From JACKDX01 sp964640175 (GTDB lineage Bacteria > Myxococcota_A > Polyangia > Polyangiales > GCA-016699535), in assembly GCA_964640175.1 (NCBI GenBank), contig CAZXFW010000004.1:186001-250000 (forward strand): DNA of 64,000 nt, given 5' to 3'. The notes beneath the pieces are model-generated. The model saw only the letters and a list, made by a program, of their open reading frames with translations, searched no databases and was not told where the DNA came from. Below, one piece after another: positions 51,927-59,992 of this stretch. The position numbers and the translations under genes were made by a program. Position 1 is the stretch's first letter; each line of letters starts with the position of its first letter.

Positions 51927-53705
51927 TTATACGTACAACGTATGTAGCATATCACCAAAACGCGCCAAAACCACTCTTCGCTTAAGCTTTAACGAAGGCG
52001 TTAACATGCCATTTTCAGTAGAAAAATCTTCAGCGATCAAGGCAAATCTCTTGATCTTCTCATAGTGTTTTGACCCCATTAACCTGGTCGAAACCTCTTG
52101 TTTGTACAATTCATTAACTTTCGAGTCACTTAACAACGTCCGAATATCCTCTGTGTTAACGCCTTGTTGTTTTGCCCAACGCATAAGGGCTTCCACGTCA
52201 ACTACTATCAGCGCCACATTGTAAGGACGATTGAGCCCATACACCATCACATTTGCAATAAACGGTGAAAGCTTAAGTTGTTCTTCCAGTGGCTCAGGAG
52301 ACACAAACTTGCCGTTCTCAAGCTTGTAGTATTCCTTAACTCGGCCCGTCAGGTACAAAAAACCTTCAGCATCCATATGGCCAAGATCACCTGTACGCAA
52401 TCCTCGATCAGCAGTGAACGCCTTTGCATTCTCTTCAGGCAGTTTGTAGTACCCCTGCATCACATTGTGTCCGTAAACCACGACCTCACCGTCTTCCGAA
52501 TCAGAACCAGGATTTTTTAGAATCTCGACACGCACCCCCGGAAGGGCCTGGCCGACCGAACCAAGCTTGCGTGCACCAGGACGATTGGCCGTAACCACGG
52601 GAGAAGTCTCTGTCAGGCCGTATCCTTCGTACACCATGATACCCAAATCATCGACAAACTCTGCTATCTCTTTGGCAATCGCAGCACCGCCACAAAAAGC
52701 ATACCGCAATCGTCCACCAAAACGATTGCGTACTTTTTGAAATATCAGCCTGTCAAAAAACCTATGCTTGCACTCTACCACTAAGCTTCGTGCGTGTTTG
52801 GCCGACAGTTCTCGACGCTTTTTGGCATTTGCCAATGCCGCATAAAATAACTTCCGTTTCAATCTCCCTTCTGCTTCGACCTTTGCATGCACCGCCGCGT
52901 AAATTCGATTGAAAATTCTTGGGACACTAAACAACAAGGTAGGGCGCACCTCAGTTAAATTTTTCACTATTGTATCCACATTCTCAGCAATACCCATCGA
53001 TGCACCTTGAGCCAATAGACAATGTAACTCTACCGTCTGCCCAAATACATGTGCCCAGGATAGAAAACTCAGCGATCGATCCTCTGGTAAAACCGGAAAG
53101 ATGCGGATGAGCGCGCTCACATTGTTGGCAATGTTAGCATGAGAAAGCATCACGCCTTTAGGGTTGCCTGTCGTACCCGATGTATAGATGATGGTGCTTA
53201 GTTCTTCCGGGCTTGGATGATACACAGCAACCGTATTGGACTCATGTTGAGTACATAACGTTGCATAGTTGAGAACACTTTCCATGGAGGTAGCGTCAAA
53301 CACCACCAGATGCGCAAGTGAATAAAGATCGCCTTTAAAAGCAGACACCTCTTGATAAATTTTTTCATTGGCGACAAATGCCACTTTGGCAGCACAGTCT
53401 TTCAAAATGTAATTCCAGTCCTTACTTTGCTGTGCTTCATACATAGGAACTAACACCGCACCAAGGCTGTATGTCGCGTATGCAATCACTGCCCACTCAC
53501 AGCGATTGTTGCTGATACACGCAATGCGATCCCCGTGCTTTACGCCCAACGACGCCAAGGCCCCCCGCGCCGCATGCACGTGTTGGGCAAACTCTGCATA
53601 CGACATCCACTTCCATGATCCATGAGGATGCTTGGTGCCAAAGAGCGGACGAGCAGGAAATTTTTCCACCGCCTCCTCAAAGAGTGTCACCATGTCTTGA
53701 AACAT
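51927..53705 (-). CDS. Long-chain fatty acyl-CoA synthetase, FadD-type
   Basis: 592 residues from ATG 53705; GTG 53723 would begin at the predicted transcription start and is less likely. ANL-superfamily signatures: STIIYTSGTTGNPKGVMLSHAN, YEGYGLTETSPVVTANR, and RTGDLGHMDAEGFLYLTGRVKEYYKLENGKFVSPEPLEEQL. The last motif marks the acyl-CoA synthetases that activate fatty acid with CoA, unlike the acyl-AMP ligase at 38159. It begins the fadD, DUF4230, DAHP synthase run. A strong promoter-like sequence is upstream. Confidence 0.93.
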   Translation of the reverse strand: MFQDMVTLFEEAVEKFPARPLFGTKHPHGSWKWMSYAEFAQHVHAARGALASLGVKHGDRIACISNNRCEWAVIAYATYSLGAVLVPMYEAQQSKDWNYILKDCAAKVAFVANEKIYQEVSAFKGDLYSLAHLVVFDATSMESVLNYATLCTQHESNTVAVYHPSPEELSTIIYTSGTTGNPKGVMLSHANIANNVSALIRIFPVLPEDRSLSFLSWAHVFGQTVELHCLLAQGASMGIAENVDTIVKNLTEVRPTLLFSVPRIFNRIYAAVHAKVEAEGRLKRKLFYAALANAKKRRELSAKHARSLVVECKHRFFDRLIFQKVRNRFGGRLRYAFCGGAAIAKEIAEFVDDLGIMVYEGYGLTETSPVVTANRPGARKLGSVGQALPGVRVEILKNPGSDSEDGEVVVYGHNVMQGYYKLPEENAKAFTADRGLRTGDLGHMDAEGFLYLTGRVKEYYKLENGKFVSPEPLEEQLKLSPFIANVMVYGLNRPYNVALIVVDVEALMRWAKQQGVNTEDIRTLLSDSKVNELYKQEVSTRLMGSKHYEKIKRFALIAEDFSTENGMLTPSLKLKRRVVLARFGDMLHTLYV

Positions 53706-53731
53706 TGGGCTTTCAGATCGCACAATTGAAA

Positions 53732-53760
53732 AAAATATCGAAGGCGAATCGGATAGTCAA
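53732..53760 (-). promoter_or_regulatory. Promoter of the fadD-like gene, with repeated TTGACT elements
   Basis: On the minus strand TTGACT (53760-53755) and TATTTT (53737-53732) are 17 bases apart, giving a start near 53725 and a leader of about 20 bases to ATG 53705. Immediately upstream are two more TTGAC copies (TTGACT and TTGACA) and a perfect TATAAT at the wrong spacing for them (20 and 11 bases). The repeated element may be overlapping promoters or regulator half-sites. Confidence 0.5.
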
Positions 53761-53859
53761 ATTATACGCCAAATTAATGTCAAGTTAGTCAATTTACATG
53801 CCATATTATTGCCACTCTTGACATCATGGCTTTCCCTTCCCAAAGCCACATGCATCGTA

Positions 53860-54312
53860 TCAACGTCGGGCGTTTTCTTGAGCACCCAACCATCGGACAT
53901 ACCGAACAAGTGTCTTGACACCTTCTTGGCCCAGTTGATCTCCAAACGCTGGCATCATACCTCGACCTGAAACAATGCTCTTAGCAATCTGTGCATCTGT
54001 ATGCGTATGTTGCCATTGTTGTTCGCTCAAATCCGCAACCCGTGCATTGGGAGGCTTTGAGGGACCATCCCCATGACCCATCGTGCCATGGCATCCGGCA
54101 CAACTTACCGTCCATAGCGCTCGCGCCACTCGGAGCTCTGGATTATCATCTTCATTTGCGGTGTCTGTTTTGGGCACCCGCGTTGGATCAACATTGCCCA
54201 TCGTGGGCTGCTGGTGATCCTCAGGACGCCATTCGCGCACGTCATCTGCATGTTTTGAACACCCCGATAACGTCATCCACCAAGCGAAGACATATATAAG
54301 ATACACACGCAT
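53860..54312 (-). CDS. Class I cytochrome c lipoprotein
   Basis: 150 residues from ATG 54312, with GAGG six bases ahead; ATG 54327 would add five residues. The signal ends in lipobox LSGC. After a linker of about 55 residues comes a single cytochrome c domain with the heme motif CAGCHG and the distal Met in GRGMMPAFGDQLG. It is a periplasmic electron carrier or c-type subunit. No oxidase or reductase gene is adjacent, so its partner is unknown. It is divergent from the DUF4398 gene. Confidence 0.9.
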   Translation of the reverse strand: MRVYLIYVFAWWMTLSGCSKHADDVREWRPEDHQQPTMGNVDPTRVPKTDTANEDDNPELRVARALWTVSCAGCHGTMGHGDGPSKPPNARVADLSEQQWQHTHTDAQIAKSIVSGRGMMPAFGDQLGQEGVKTLVRYVRWLGAQENARR

Positions 54313-54446
54313 CAGCGACCTCAGCATACGCGATCACCGTACGCCTTTACCAGCCATCACTCTAGCTTGCAATCTCACCCTCTTGCAGGGGCTAAAAAGA
54401 ATGTCTACGCTCGCGTTGCTTTGTCTAACCTGGAAGTGAGGCCACT

Positions 54447-54785
54447 GTGAAGCCATGGTTAATCGGCATTGTTGTAACCATAGGATGTGCAAGCTATCCA
54501 GCACCCACGAACCAAATGCTGTCCTCTGAATATCAAATACGTACCGCTCGTACCCTGGGTGTACCCGCGTATCCTCAAGCGGCCTTGTATTTACAGCTTG
54601 CAGAAGAACAGCTTGCAAAAGCCAAAAACTTACTAAGACATCATAAAAATCAAGAAGCTGAATACATGTTGATGCGTACCGATGCAGATGCAGAGCTGGC
54701 ATTAGCGTTAGCTCATGAAAATCGCGCCAAAGAACAAGCCGAAAAGGCATTGGATGAAATCCGTGAACTTCAGCAAACTGAGTAG
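54447..54785 (+). CDS. DUF4398-like lipoprotein
   Basis: 112 residues. The lipobox TIGC is followed by a short helical-hairpin domain of DUF4398 type (AYPQAALYLQLAEEQLAKAKNLL ... ENRAKEQAEKALDEIRELQ). It directly precedes the OmpA/DUF4398 lipoprotein gene by 18 bases. The two share the same helical module, suggesting partners in one outer-membrane or cell-wall assembly. The function of DUF4398 proteins is not known. Confidence 0.85.
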   Translation: MKPWLIGIVVTIGCASYPAPTNQMLSSEYQIRTARTLGVPAYPQAALYLQLAEEQLAKAKNLLRHHKNQEAEYMLMRTDADAELALALAHENRAKEQAEKALDEIRELQQTE

Positions 54786-54803
54786 TACGCAAGGAAAATT
54801 TCT

Positions 54804-55631
54804 ATGAAGTCCCTCACATTGCTTGCATGTACATTGATCGGGACCTCGGCATGCGGCAGTAGCATCATGCCACAAGAACTTGCCGCTGCACGCCAAGCCT
54901 ATGCCGAGGCTGCGAATGGTCCAGCAGCTCAGTACCATCCTGCACAATTGCATATCGCTGAACAAGCCCTTAAGCGCGCAGAATGGTCCTACGAAGATCA
55001 TGGAGATACGGAGCAAACACGCACACTGGCGTACGTCGCATTACGAAAATCACAGTTGGCAGATGTCGAAGCTCGCACAATGCTCGCGGCTGAACGAAAA
55101 ACGGAAGCCGACAAAGCCGTTAAAGCAAGTGCCATTGGAGAACTTCGAAAAACACGTCGACAACTTGCTGATGAACGGCACGCAAGGGCGGCCGCCGAAC
55201 AACGAACCCAAAAAGCTATGGAGCGACTTAAAGAAAGCATTGCTCACATTGGAAAGATTCAAGAAGAGCCACGCGGAACAGTGATCACGCTAAGCGGCAG
55301 TGTATTATTCAAGTCATCAGAAGCGATACTCAACTCAAGTGCACACCCCAAGCTCAACGAAGTCGCTAATGCCATCAAGGTCTCCAATCGAAAAATCACG
55401 GTAGAAGGCCATACGGATTCGCGTGGGAAAGAATCTTCCAACCAGGCTCTTTCGGAAGCGCGTGCTCAGGCAGTACTTGCTTATTTAGTCAGTCGAGAGG
55501 TGCCTCAAGAAGACATCAAAGCCATTGGTATGGGTGCATCTCGCCCCATTGCAGACAATAAGACACCCGAAGGACGGGCTAATAACCGCCGTGTAGAAAT
55601 TATTCTTGGTGCAGAAAAAGAACCTTTATAA
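54804..55631 (+). CDS. DUF4398-OmpA fusion lipoprotein
   Basis: 275 residues. A lipoprotein signal ends in TSAC. The helical DUF4398-like part has PQELAAARQAYAEAANGPAAQYHPAQLHIAEQAL. A coiled coil (about 105-150, rich in Arg/Glu/Ala) follows, and the OmpA C-terminal domain (150-275) has LSGSVLFKSSEAILNSSAHPKL and EGHTDSRGKESSNQALSEARAQAVLAYL, ending in GRANNRRVEIIL. The last part binds peptidoglycan. It is coupled to the small DUF4398 lipoprotein gene and converges on parA with 15 bases between the stops. Confidence 0.93.
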   Translation: MKSLTLLACTLIGTSACGSSIMPQELAAARQAYAEAANGPAAQYHPAQLHIAEQALKRAEWSYEDHGDTEQTRTLAYVALRKSQLADVEARTMLAAERKTEADKAVKASAIGELRKTRRQLADERHARAAAEQRTQKAMERLKESIAHIGKIQEEPRGTVITLSGSVLFKSSEAILNSSAHPKLNEVANAIKVSNRKITVEGHTDSRGKESSNQALSEARAQAVLAYLVSREVPQEDIKAIGMGASRPIADNKTPEGRANNRRVEIILGAEKEPL

Positions 55632-55646
55632 CGCCTGAATGCCTTA

Positions 55647-56546
55647 CTACTTTTGAATGATGCTGTAGCCGTCTGAACCAAACATCGCCTCTGCCGACAC
55701 ATACCATTGCTGTTGCTCTGAAGCATCCTCGCTCGCAACAGGTTGAGTTGCCTCTTCAGTTTCCGCATTTTCATAAGACGACCGAATGCGAGAGACCTTC
55801 TCCCAAGTTTCTTTTGCCAAATTATCAAACACCTCAGTGACCGAATGTCCAGGCGCATGCTCGTACACTAACGATTGCTTGATGGCTGCCTGATTGATGA
55901 CTTCACACTTTGGGATACGTGTTTCCATCATAGGAGTACCCAGTGTTTTAAGTATGTTGAGCACCACACCATTGGTCACAGAAGTTCGTTGATCCCAAAG
56001 GTTGATCACACCTGCAAGCTCTCCTTTGCGACCATCGCGCATTTCGAGCCAAGTTGCTTCGAGATCTGCCAATCCATGAATACTTCCAGCAAGTGCAGGA
56101 ATAGGAGCAATCGTTAGATCTGCAGCATGTAAAGCAGCTTCCGTAAACCCGCCAATATGCGGTGGACAGTCCATGACAACCACATCAGGTTGATTCGGAA
56201 GCGATTCCAGCGCTCGCAGAACAGTCTTTAAACGCAATGCCCACGTGTATAACTGTCGCTCTTGTGCAGCCATTTTGATCACTGCAGGCGCAACATCCAA
56301 GTTGGGATGCAAATCATATACAATCACATCCTGCAATCTAAGGTGGCTTTCTCGCAGCAACACATCTCCAACGCAAAAAGCCTCTGGATGTGCATCAATC
56401 CCAACCAACAGCGTAGCATGCCCCTGAGGATCCAAATCCATCAGCAGCGTTTTAAGACCCTGACGCGCTAAACCCGCTGCCAGATGTGCTGATAGTATCG
56501 TTTTACCCACGCCACCTTTGATGGTAGCAACCGCAATTGCTTTCAT
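55647..56546 (-). CDS. Orphan ParA-family ATPase
   Basis: 299 residues. The deviant Walker A KGGVGKT (10-16), DLDPQGHATLLVGID and VVMDCPPHIGGFTEAAL (Walker B) mark the ParA/MinD family; the second half is ParA-like (GVINLWDQRTSVTNGVVLNIL, TRIPKCEVINQAA). The C-terminal 40 residues are an acidic tail not seen in chromosomal Soj. No parB or centromere-like gene neighbours it, so it may position a protein complex rather than DNA. The start is ATG 56546, preceded by GGAGGGG. A perfect palindrome lies in its upstream region. Confidence 0.9.
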   Translation of the reverse strand: MKAIAVATIKGGVGKTILSAHLAAGLARQGLKTLLMDLDPQGHATLLVGIDAHPEAFCVGDVLLRESHLRLQDVIVYDLHPNLDVAPAVIKMAAQERQLYTWALRLKTVLRALESLPNQPDVVVMDCPPHIGGFTEAALHAADLTIAPIPALAGSIHGLADLEATWLEMRDGRKGELAGVINLWDQRTSVTNGVVLNILKTLGTPMMETRIPKCEVINQAAIKQSLVYEHAPGHSVTEVFDNLAKETWEKVSRIRSSYENAETEEATQPVASEDASEQQQWYVSAEAMFGSDGYSIIQK

Positions 56547-56614
56547 AGCCCCCTCCCGTTAAACGCCTCCTACTACTCCCCCAACTCAAGCAATGAGGTG
56601 CTACAAGGTCTAAA

Positions 56615-56628
56615 GTCAAATTTTTGAC
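56615..56628. promoter_or_regulatory. Palindrome upstream of the ParA-like gene
   Basis: GTCAAATTTTTGAC is a perfect 6+2+6 inverted repeat in the 150-base gap before parA. It overlaps a TTGACT element on the minus strand that could be a -35 box. The arrangement suits an operator, but the binding protein is unknown. Confidence 0.35.
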
Positions 56629-56696
56629 ACGATCGATGAATGCAACCGAACGTAGTTTCCTGGTAGTTACAGATACTTTTGCTCGATGAACTACAA

Positions 56697-58352
56697 TTAA
56701 TGAAGCGGCGATACACCTGCTAAAGGAGGCATCTGCTTAAGCGCGGGCAGTTGTATCCCCAACAACGTTGCTATACTTACCGGCACCCTCCGCTGGTCCA
56801 TGCGCTCTCGACTATGCGCCGGCTGTACACCTGTGCCCCACATGATGACGGGCACATCACGATCATAAGGCCAAAGCGTGCCATGATTGGTACCACCATG
56901 TTGGATGTTACTATCAAATACATAATATGGTTTAGGAAGCATGTACACATCTGCCCCCAGGTCATCGGCTACACTTAATCCGACTGGATACTTAAGCTTA
57001 GACCCTACGTTACGCCATTGACCCGTGTTACTGATATCAAGAGCTGCTTCAATAAATGGTTTTTTCACAAGCGTATCTACAACAACCTGAATACTCTCTG
57101 CCCTTTGCTTATCCCGATGAATGCTATTGGCTAAATAGATAAATGGCGGCTCAATGGCAGCAACCCAGTCACCTTCACCTTTAACTTTATCGAGCGCCTG
57201 ATCAATTTCAGTTTTTAAACTAGCTACATCTATTCTTCCCGCCAACTGCCCTTCTGCTAGCAACCGTTCAGGCATAGGTGCGGCTCCGTGGTCTGACGTT
57301 AGAATGAATGCCGCAAACGTATATGCCTTTATTCGAGCAACAAATTTTGCAAGAACTGAATCAAGACGTAGCAGCATATCGAAATATTCCCACGACTCCG
57401 CCCCATAGTGATGCCCTATGAAATCTGTTGCAGACACAGAAACCATAAGCAAATCTGGAATAGAATCGTTACCCATACCGAGCCGCTGAATCGATTCCCA
57501 TGCCAGATCAAATAAATACTCATTCGCTTCGGGCGTTGCTGTAAATGCCACTAAAGGTTGATTGGTTTTACGCGGATCATGAGGAAAGGTGGTACCAAAT
57601 CCTGCAAAACCTGTTTCACCCACACCCTCGTCTGGACCGTTAACACGCTCCATTAAGTCTTCATTATAGACATCCCATTGCCGTATGTAGCTTTCAGGAG
57701 AATGATGAACCAACCAGGGAACCAACCAATCTGGTAAATACTCAGCATAATAACTCGATGTGGTAAAACCAGCTGAATCACCATTTGGGTCGAACCAGAG
57801 TGTCAAGCTTGAGTTACGGCCACCCGCAATTACAGCCGCATAATCCTTAAATGCCAAGGATGCTACTTGAGCCTTATTATGTGTCACATTCAACAACACA
57901 TCAGCGACTGTCGAAACTCTTAATACTGCAGGACTTGAAAAAGAATGGGAGTCCGAAAGCCAATAGTGCTTACGGTCGTCTACCACGTGCATAAGCCGAT
58001 TGTGTACACGATCCCATCTAACGTTAGCACATACGCCATTGTGAGCTGGAGCAACTCCCGTATACGTCGCCGCATGTCCTGGAGCAGTAAACGTCCCTGC
58101 ATGCAAATAGGACACTGTCGTGTGGTAGGCTCCGCTTGCAATACCTGTTTTGAATGCTCCCTTGGACGATAAATAAGGCAGGTACCTGTCCAACATCCAG
58201 CTTCCCAGTTGGTCGATCACAATGACGACAACTAAACGAGGACGATCATCAGGAGTACGGGTTTGGCCACGAGGATACGTTAACGATGGAGAACCACTGC
58301 ACCCCATCGCACACAGTACCGCAGTCAGCCCGACTAGCGCTGCGCGCGTCAT
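56697..58352 (-). CDS. Alkaline-phosphatase-superfamily lipoprotein (PafA/nucleotide pyrophosphatase-like)
   Basis: About 551 residues from ATG 58352; a TTG at 58367 would add five. The lipobox is CAMGC. The metal and nucleophile sites of the type I phosphodiesterase/PafA group are seen: VVIVIDQLGSWMLDRY (first Asp), the Thr of TFTAPGHAATYTG, DFIGHHYG (Asp, His, His) and LTSDHGAAPMPE. It is probably a periplasmic phosphatase or phosphodiesterase used for phosphate supply or cell-wall turnover. A TATAAT sits 15-20 bases ahead of the start on the minus strand, so the leader would be short. Confidence 0.9.
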   Translation of the reverse strand: MTRAALVGLTAVLCAMGCSGSPSLTYPRGQTRTPDDRPRLVVVIVIDQLGSWMLDRYLPYLSSKGAFKTGIASGAYHTTVSYLHAGTFTAPGHAATYTGVAPAHNGVCANVRWDRVHNRLMHVVDDRKHYWLSDSHSFSSPAVLRVSTVADVLLNVTHNKAQVASLAFKDYAAVIAGGRNSSLTLWFDPNGDSAGFTTSSYYAEYLPDWLVPWLVHHSPESYIRQWDVYNEDLMERVNGPDEGVGETGFAGFGTTFPHDPRKTNQPLVAFTATPEANEYLFDLAWESIQRLGMGNDSIPDLLMVSVSATDFIGHHYGAESWEYFDMLLRLDSVLAKFVARIKAYTFAAFILTSDHGAAPMPERLLAEGQLAGRIDVASLKTEIDQALDKVKGEGDWVAAIEPPFIYLANSIHRDKQRAESIQVVVDTLVKKPFIEAALDISNTGQWRNVGSKLKYPVGLSVADDLGADVYMLPKPYYVFDSNIQHGGTNHGTLWPYDRDVPVIMWGTGVQPAHSRERMDQRRVPVSIATLLGIQLPALKQMPPLAGVSPLH

Positions 58353-58433
58353 AAAACCCCGGCGCAATTATACGTTAGAGGTTCATCAAATACTACTGCA
58401 CCACTCTATTTTCTAAAGATACCAGTGATTTTG

Positions 58434-58853
58434 CTAAGTTAGGTGCATTGCTTTTTTCGTTAGCTGGCGTTCCTGCTTTTTTTGAGATTGATGTTTCTTA
58501 TCGGCAAGCATTTTTTCCTTAGCGCGTTTAGATCGTTTGCGCTTTTGCCTTTGTAGTTTCGCGATACGTTGCTGCTCTGCACTACGAGCGCCGTCTCTTT
58601 CGAACTCTAATATTTCAACCAATTTTCTTCGAGCTAAAAACCGATTGTCCGCTTGAGAACGCGTCTGTTGCACTTTCACTTCTGTGCCACTTGGCGTGTG
58701 CTGTAAATAGACCGCTACCGATGTCTTGTTGATTTTCTGACCACCCGGCCCACTTGCACGTACAAATTTTTCGACTAAGTCTTCTTCGCGTATGCCAACC
58801 ATGCGCATACGTTTCTTGATATCCTTGATTTTGTCTGAACTGACAGTCATCAT
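58434..58853 (-). CDS. Small GGQ-motif release factor (ArfB/mtRF-R-like ribosome rescue)
   Basis: 139 residues from ATG 58853 (ATG 58850 follows directly). It consists of the peptidyl-hydrolase domain of class I release factors with the GGQ motif in RASGPGGQKINKTSVAV, a DNRFLARRKLVEIL segment, and a very basic C-terminal tail (RQKRKRSKRAKEKMLADKKH). There is no codon-reading domain. ArfB and the mitochondrial homologue mtRF-R use such a tail to enter stalled ribosomes and free the peptide, a likely role here. The gene is divergent from the lipoprotein gene at 58927. Confidence 0.9.
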   Translation of the reverse strand: MMTVSSDKIKDIKKRMRMVGIREEDLVEKFVRASGPGGQKINKTSVAVYLQHTPSGTEVKVQQTRSQADNRFLARRKLVEILEFERDGARSAEQQRIAKLQRQKRKRSKRAKEKMLADKKHQSQKKQERQLTKKAMHLT

Positions 58854-58926
58854 CCGCTGCGCTTGCTGAAACCACTTCCACACGTATTATGCTATAAGTA
58901 TGGTTTTTTTGCCGGAGAATTATTGG

Positions 58927-59955
58927 ATGCAACCTAGAATCTTACTTCTCGCCATTTGGGCAATTCCAGGGTTTCTCGTAGCCTGTCAGGCTCCACCAAA
59001 ATCAAAGCCTTCCACCACGCCTCCCCCACGGGAAACCTCTTCGGGCACAGAACAAACCACTACGTCCACAGCCCCACCGCCTACCACTGCTCCAACTGCC
59101 GTCACAGAAGAGATTAAACAAGTCGAACTTTTAGAAACCGGAACAGGACCCTTTTCTGATTTACGCCATCAGTTCAAACACGATGTCACTGTAGAGCGCA
59201 CCCTCGAACTGCAAACTGCGGTGGGTATAGTCATCGTGGGACAGCGATTCCCCCTACGCCCTATGCCTCGCATGCGCCTAACAGTCACCACAAACATGAG
59301 CAGCGAGAAACCTTTTGAAACCGCCCATTTACAATGCTTGGTTACATCTGCTGAGCCCATCAATGTAGATCAGTATGAACCTAGCGTTGCAACCCTCGTG
59401 CAAGAGCAAAGCAAGGAAATCTCAAATCTCAAAGTGCTGTTCACTATCAATGCGCGAGGTCACGTCCTAGAAAGCAAAGTGGAATCCGACCACAACATTA
59501 GCGCTTCCACACACCAGTTGTTCGATGTGTTGCAACGTGCCCTTCATGAAAACATCGTCATCTTTCCAGACAAACCCGTCGGAAAAGGTTCTAAGTGGCA
59601 GGTTACCAAACAGATCTCCATAGGAGGACTCTCTGTAGAACAGCAAACGATCTATGCTTTACAAAACAAGAAGAAAAACCAGTTGGATTTAACTGTTAAC
59701 TACAAATATCTTGGAAAACCTCAACCCATGCCGCTGATGAGCGCACCCAAAGGCGCAAGCGCTAAACTCGAAAAACTCAGTGGCGAGGGCACCGCAACCC
59801 AGCAGCTCGACACTGCAACATGGGAGTTCAGCTCTTCTTCTCATGCCTTGCTCGAAGTTGACTACATCTATCACGAAAAAGGTGCTGATCGCGCCATGGG
59901 AATGCGTATGAATATGGACATCACCACCCACCCGACTACCGATACCAAGCCCTAA
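58927..59955 (+). CDS. Lipoprotein of unknown function (DUF6263-like)
   Basis: 342 residues from ATG 58927, with GGAG ten bases ahead; an in-frame start at 58900 would place the signal poorly. The lipobox is LVAC. A Pro/Thr-rich linker (about 20-65) precedes a domain of about 270 residues with alternating strands: DLRHQFKHDVTVERTLELQ, KVLFTINARGHVLESKVESDHN, FPDKPVGKGSKWQVTKQISIGG and LLEVDYIYHEKGADRAMGMRMNMDIT. This resembles DUF6263 proteins of surface lipoproteins. The role is not known. Confidence 0.8.
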   Translation: MQPRILLLAIWAIPGFLVACQAPPKSKPSTTPPPRETSSGTEQTTTSTAPPPTTAPTAVTEEIKQVELLETGTGPFSDLRHQFKHDVTVERTLELQTAVGIVIVGQRFPLRPMPRMRLTVTTNMSSEKPFETAHLQCLVTSAEPINVDQYEPSVATLVQEQSKEISNLKVLFTINARGHVLESKVESDHNISASTHQLFDVLQRALHENIVIFPDKPVGKGSKWQVTKQISIGGLSVEQQTIYALQNKKKNQLDLTVNYKYLGKPQPMPLMSAPKGASAKLEKLSGEGTATQQLDTATWEFSSSSHALLEVDYIYHEKGADRAMGMRMNMDITTHPTTDTKP

Positions 59956-59992
59956 TTCTAGATGCCACACTATGAACTTAGGATGTGAGCGG

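Noticed and set aside
53755..53790. TTGACA with TATAAT as one promoter
   Set aside because: The two consensus boxes are only 11 bases apart, too close for a sigma-70 promoter. A 17-base pair further downstream was chosen.
54334..54792. Minus-strand open frame of about 152 residues
   Set aside because: It lies opposite the DUF4398 lipoprotein gene, whose signal, lipobox and spacing to the next gene are better supported. Its composition is not protein-like.
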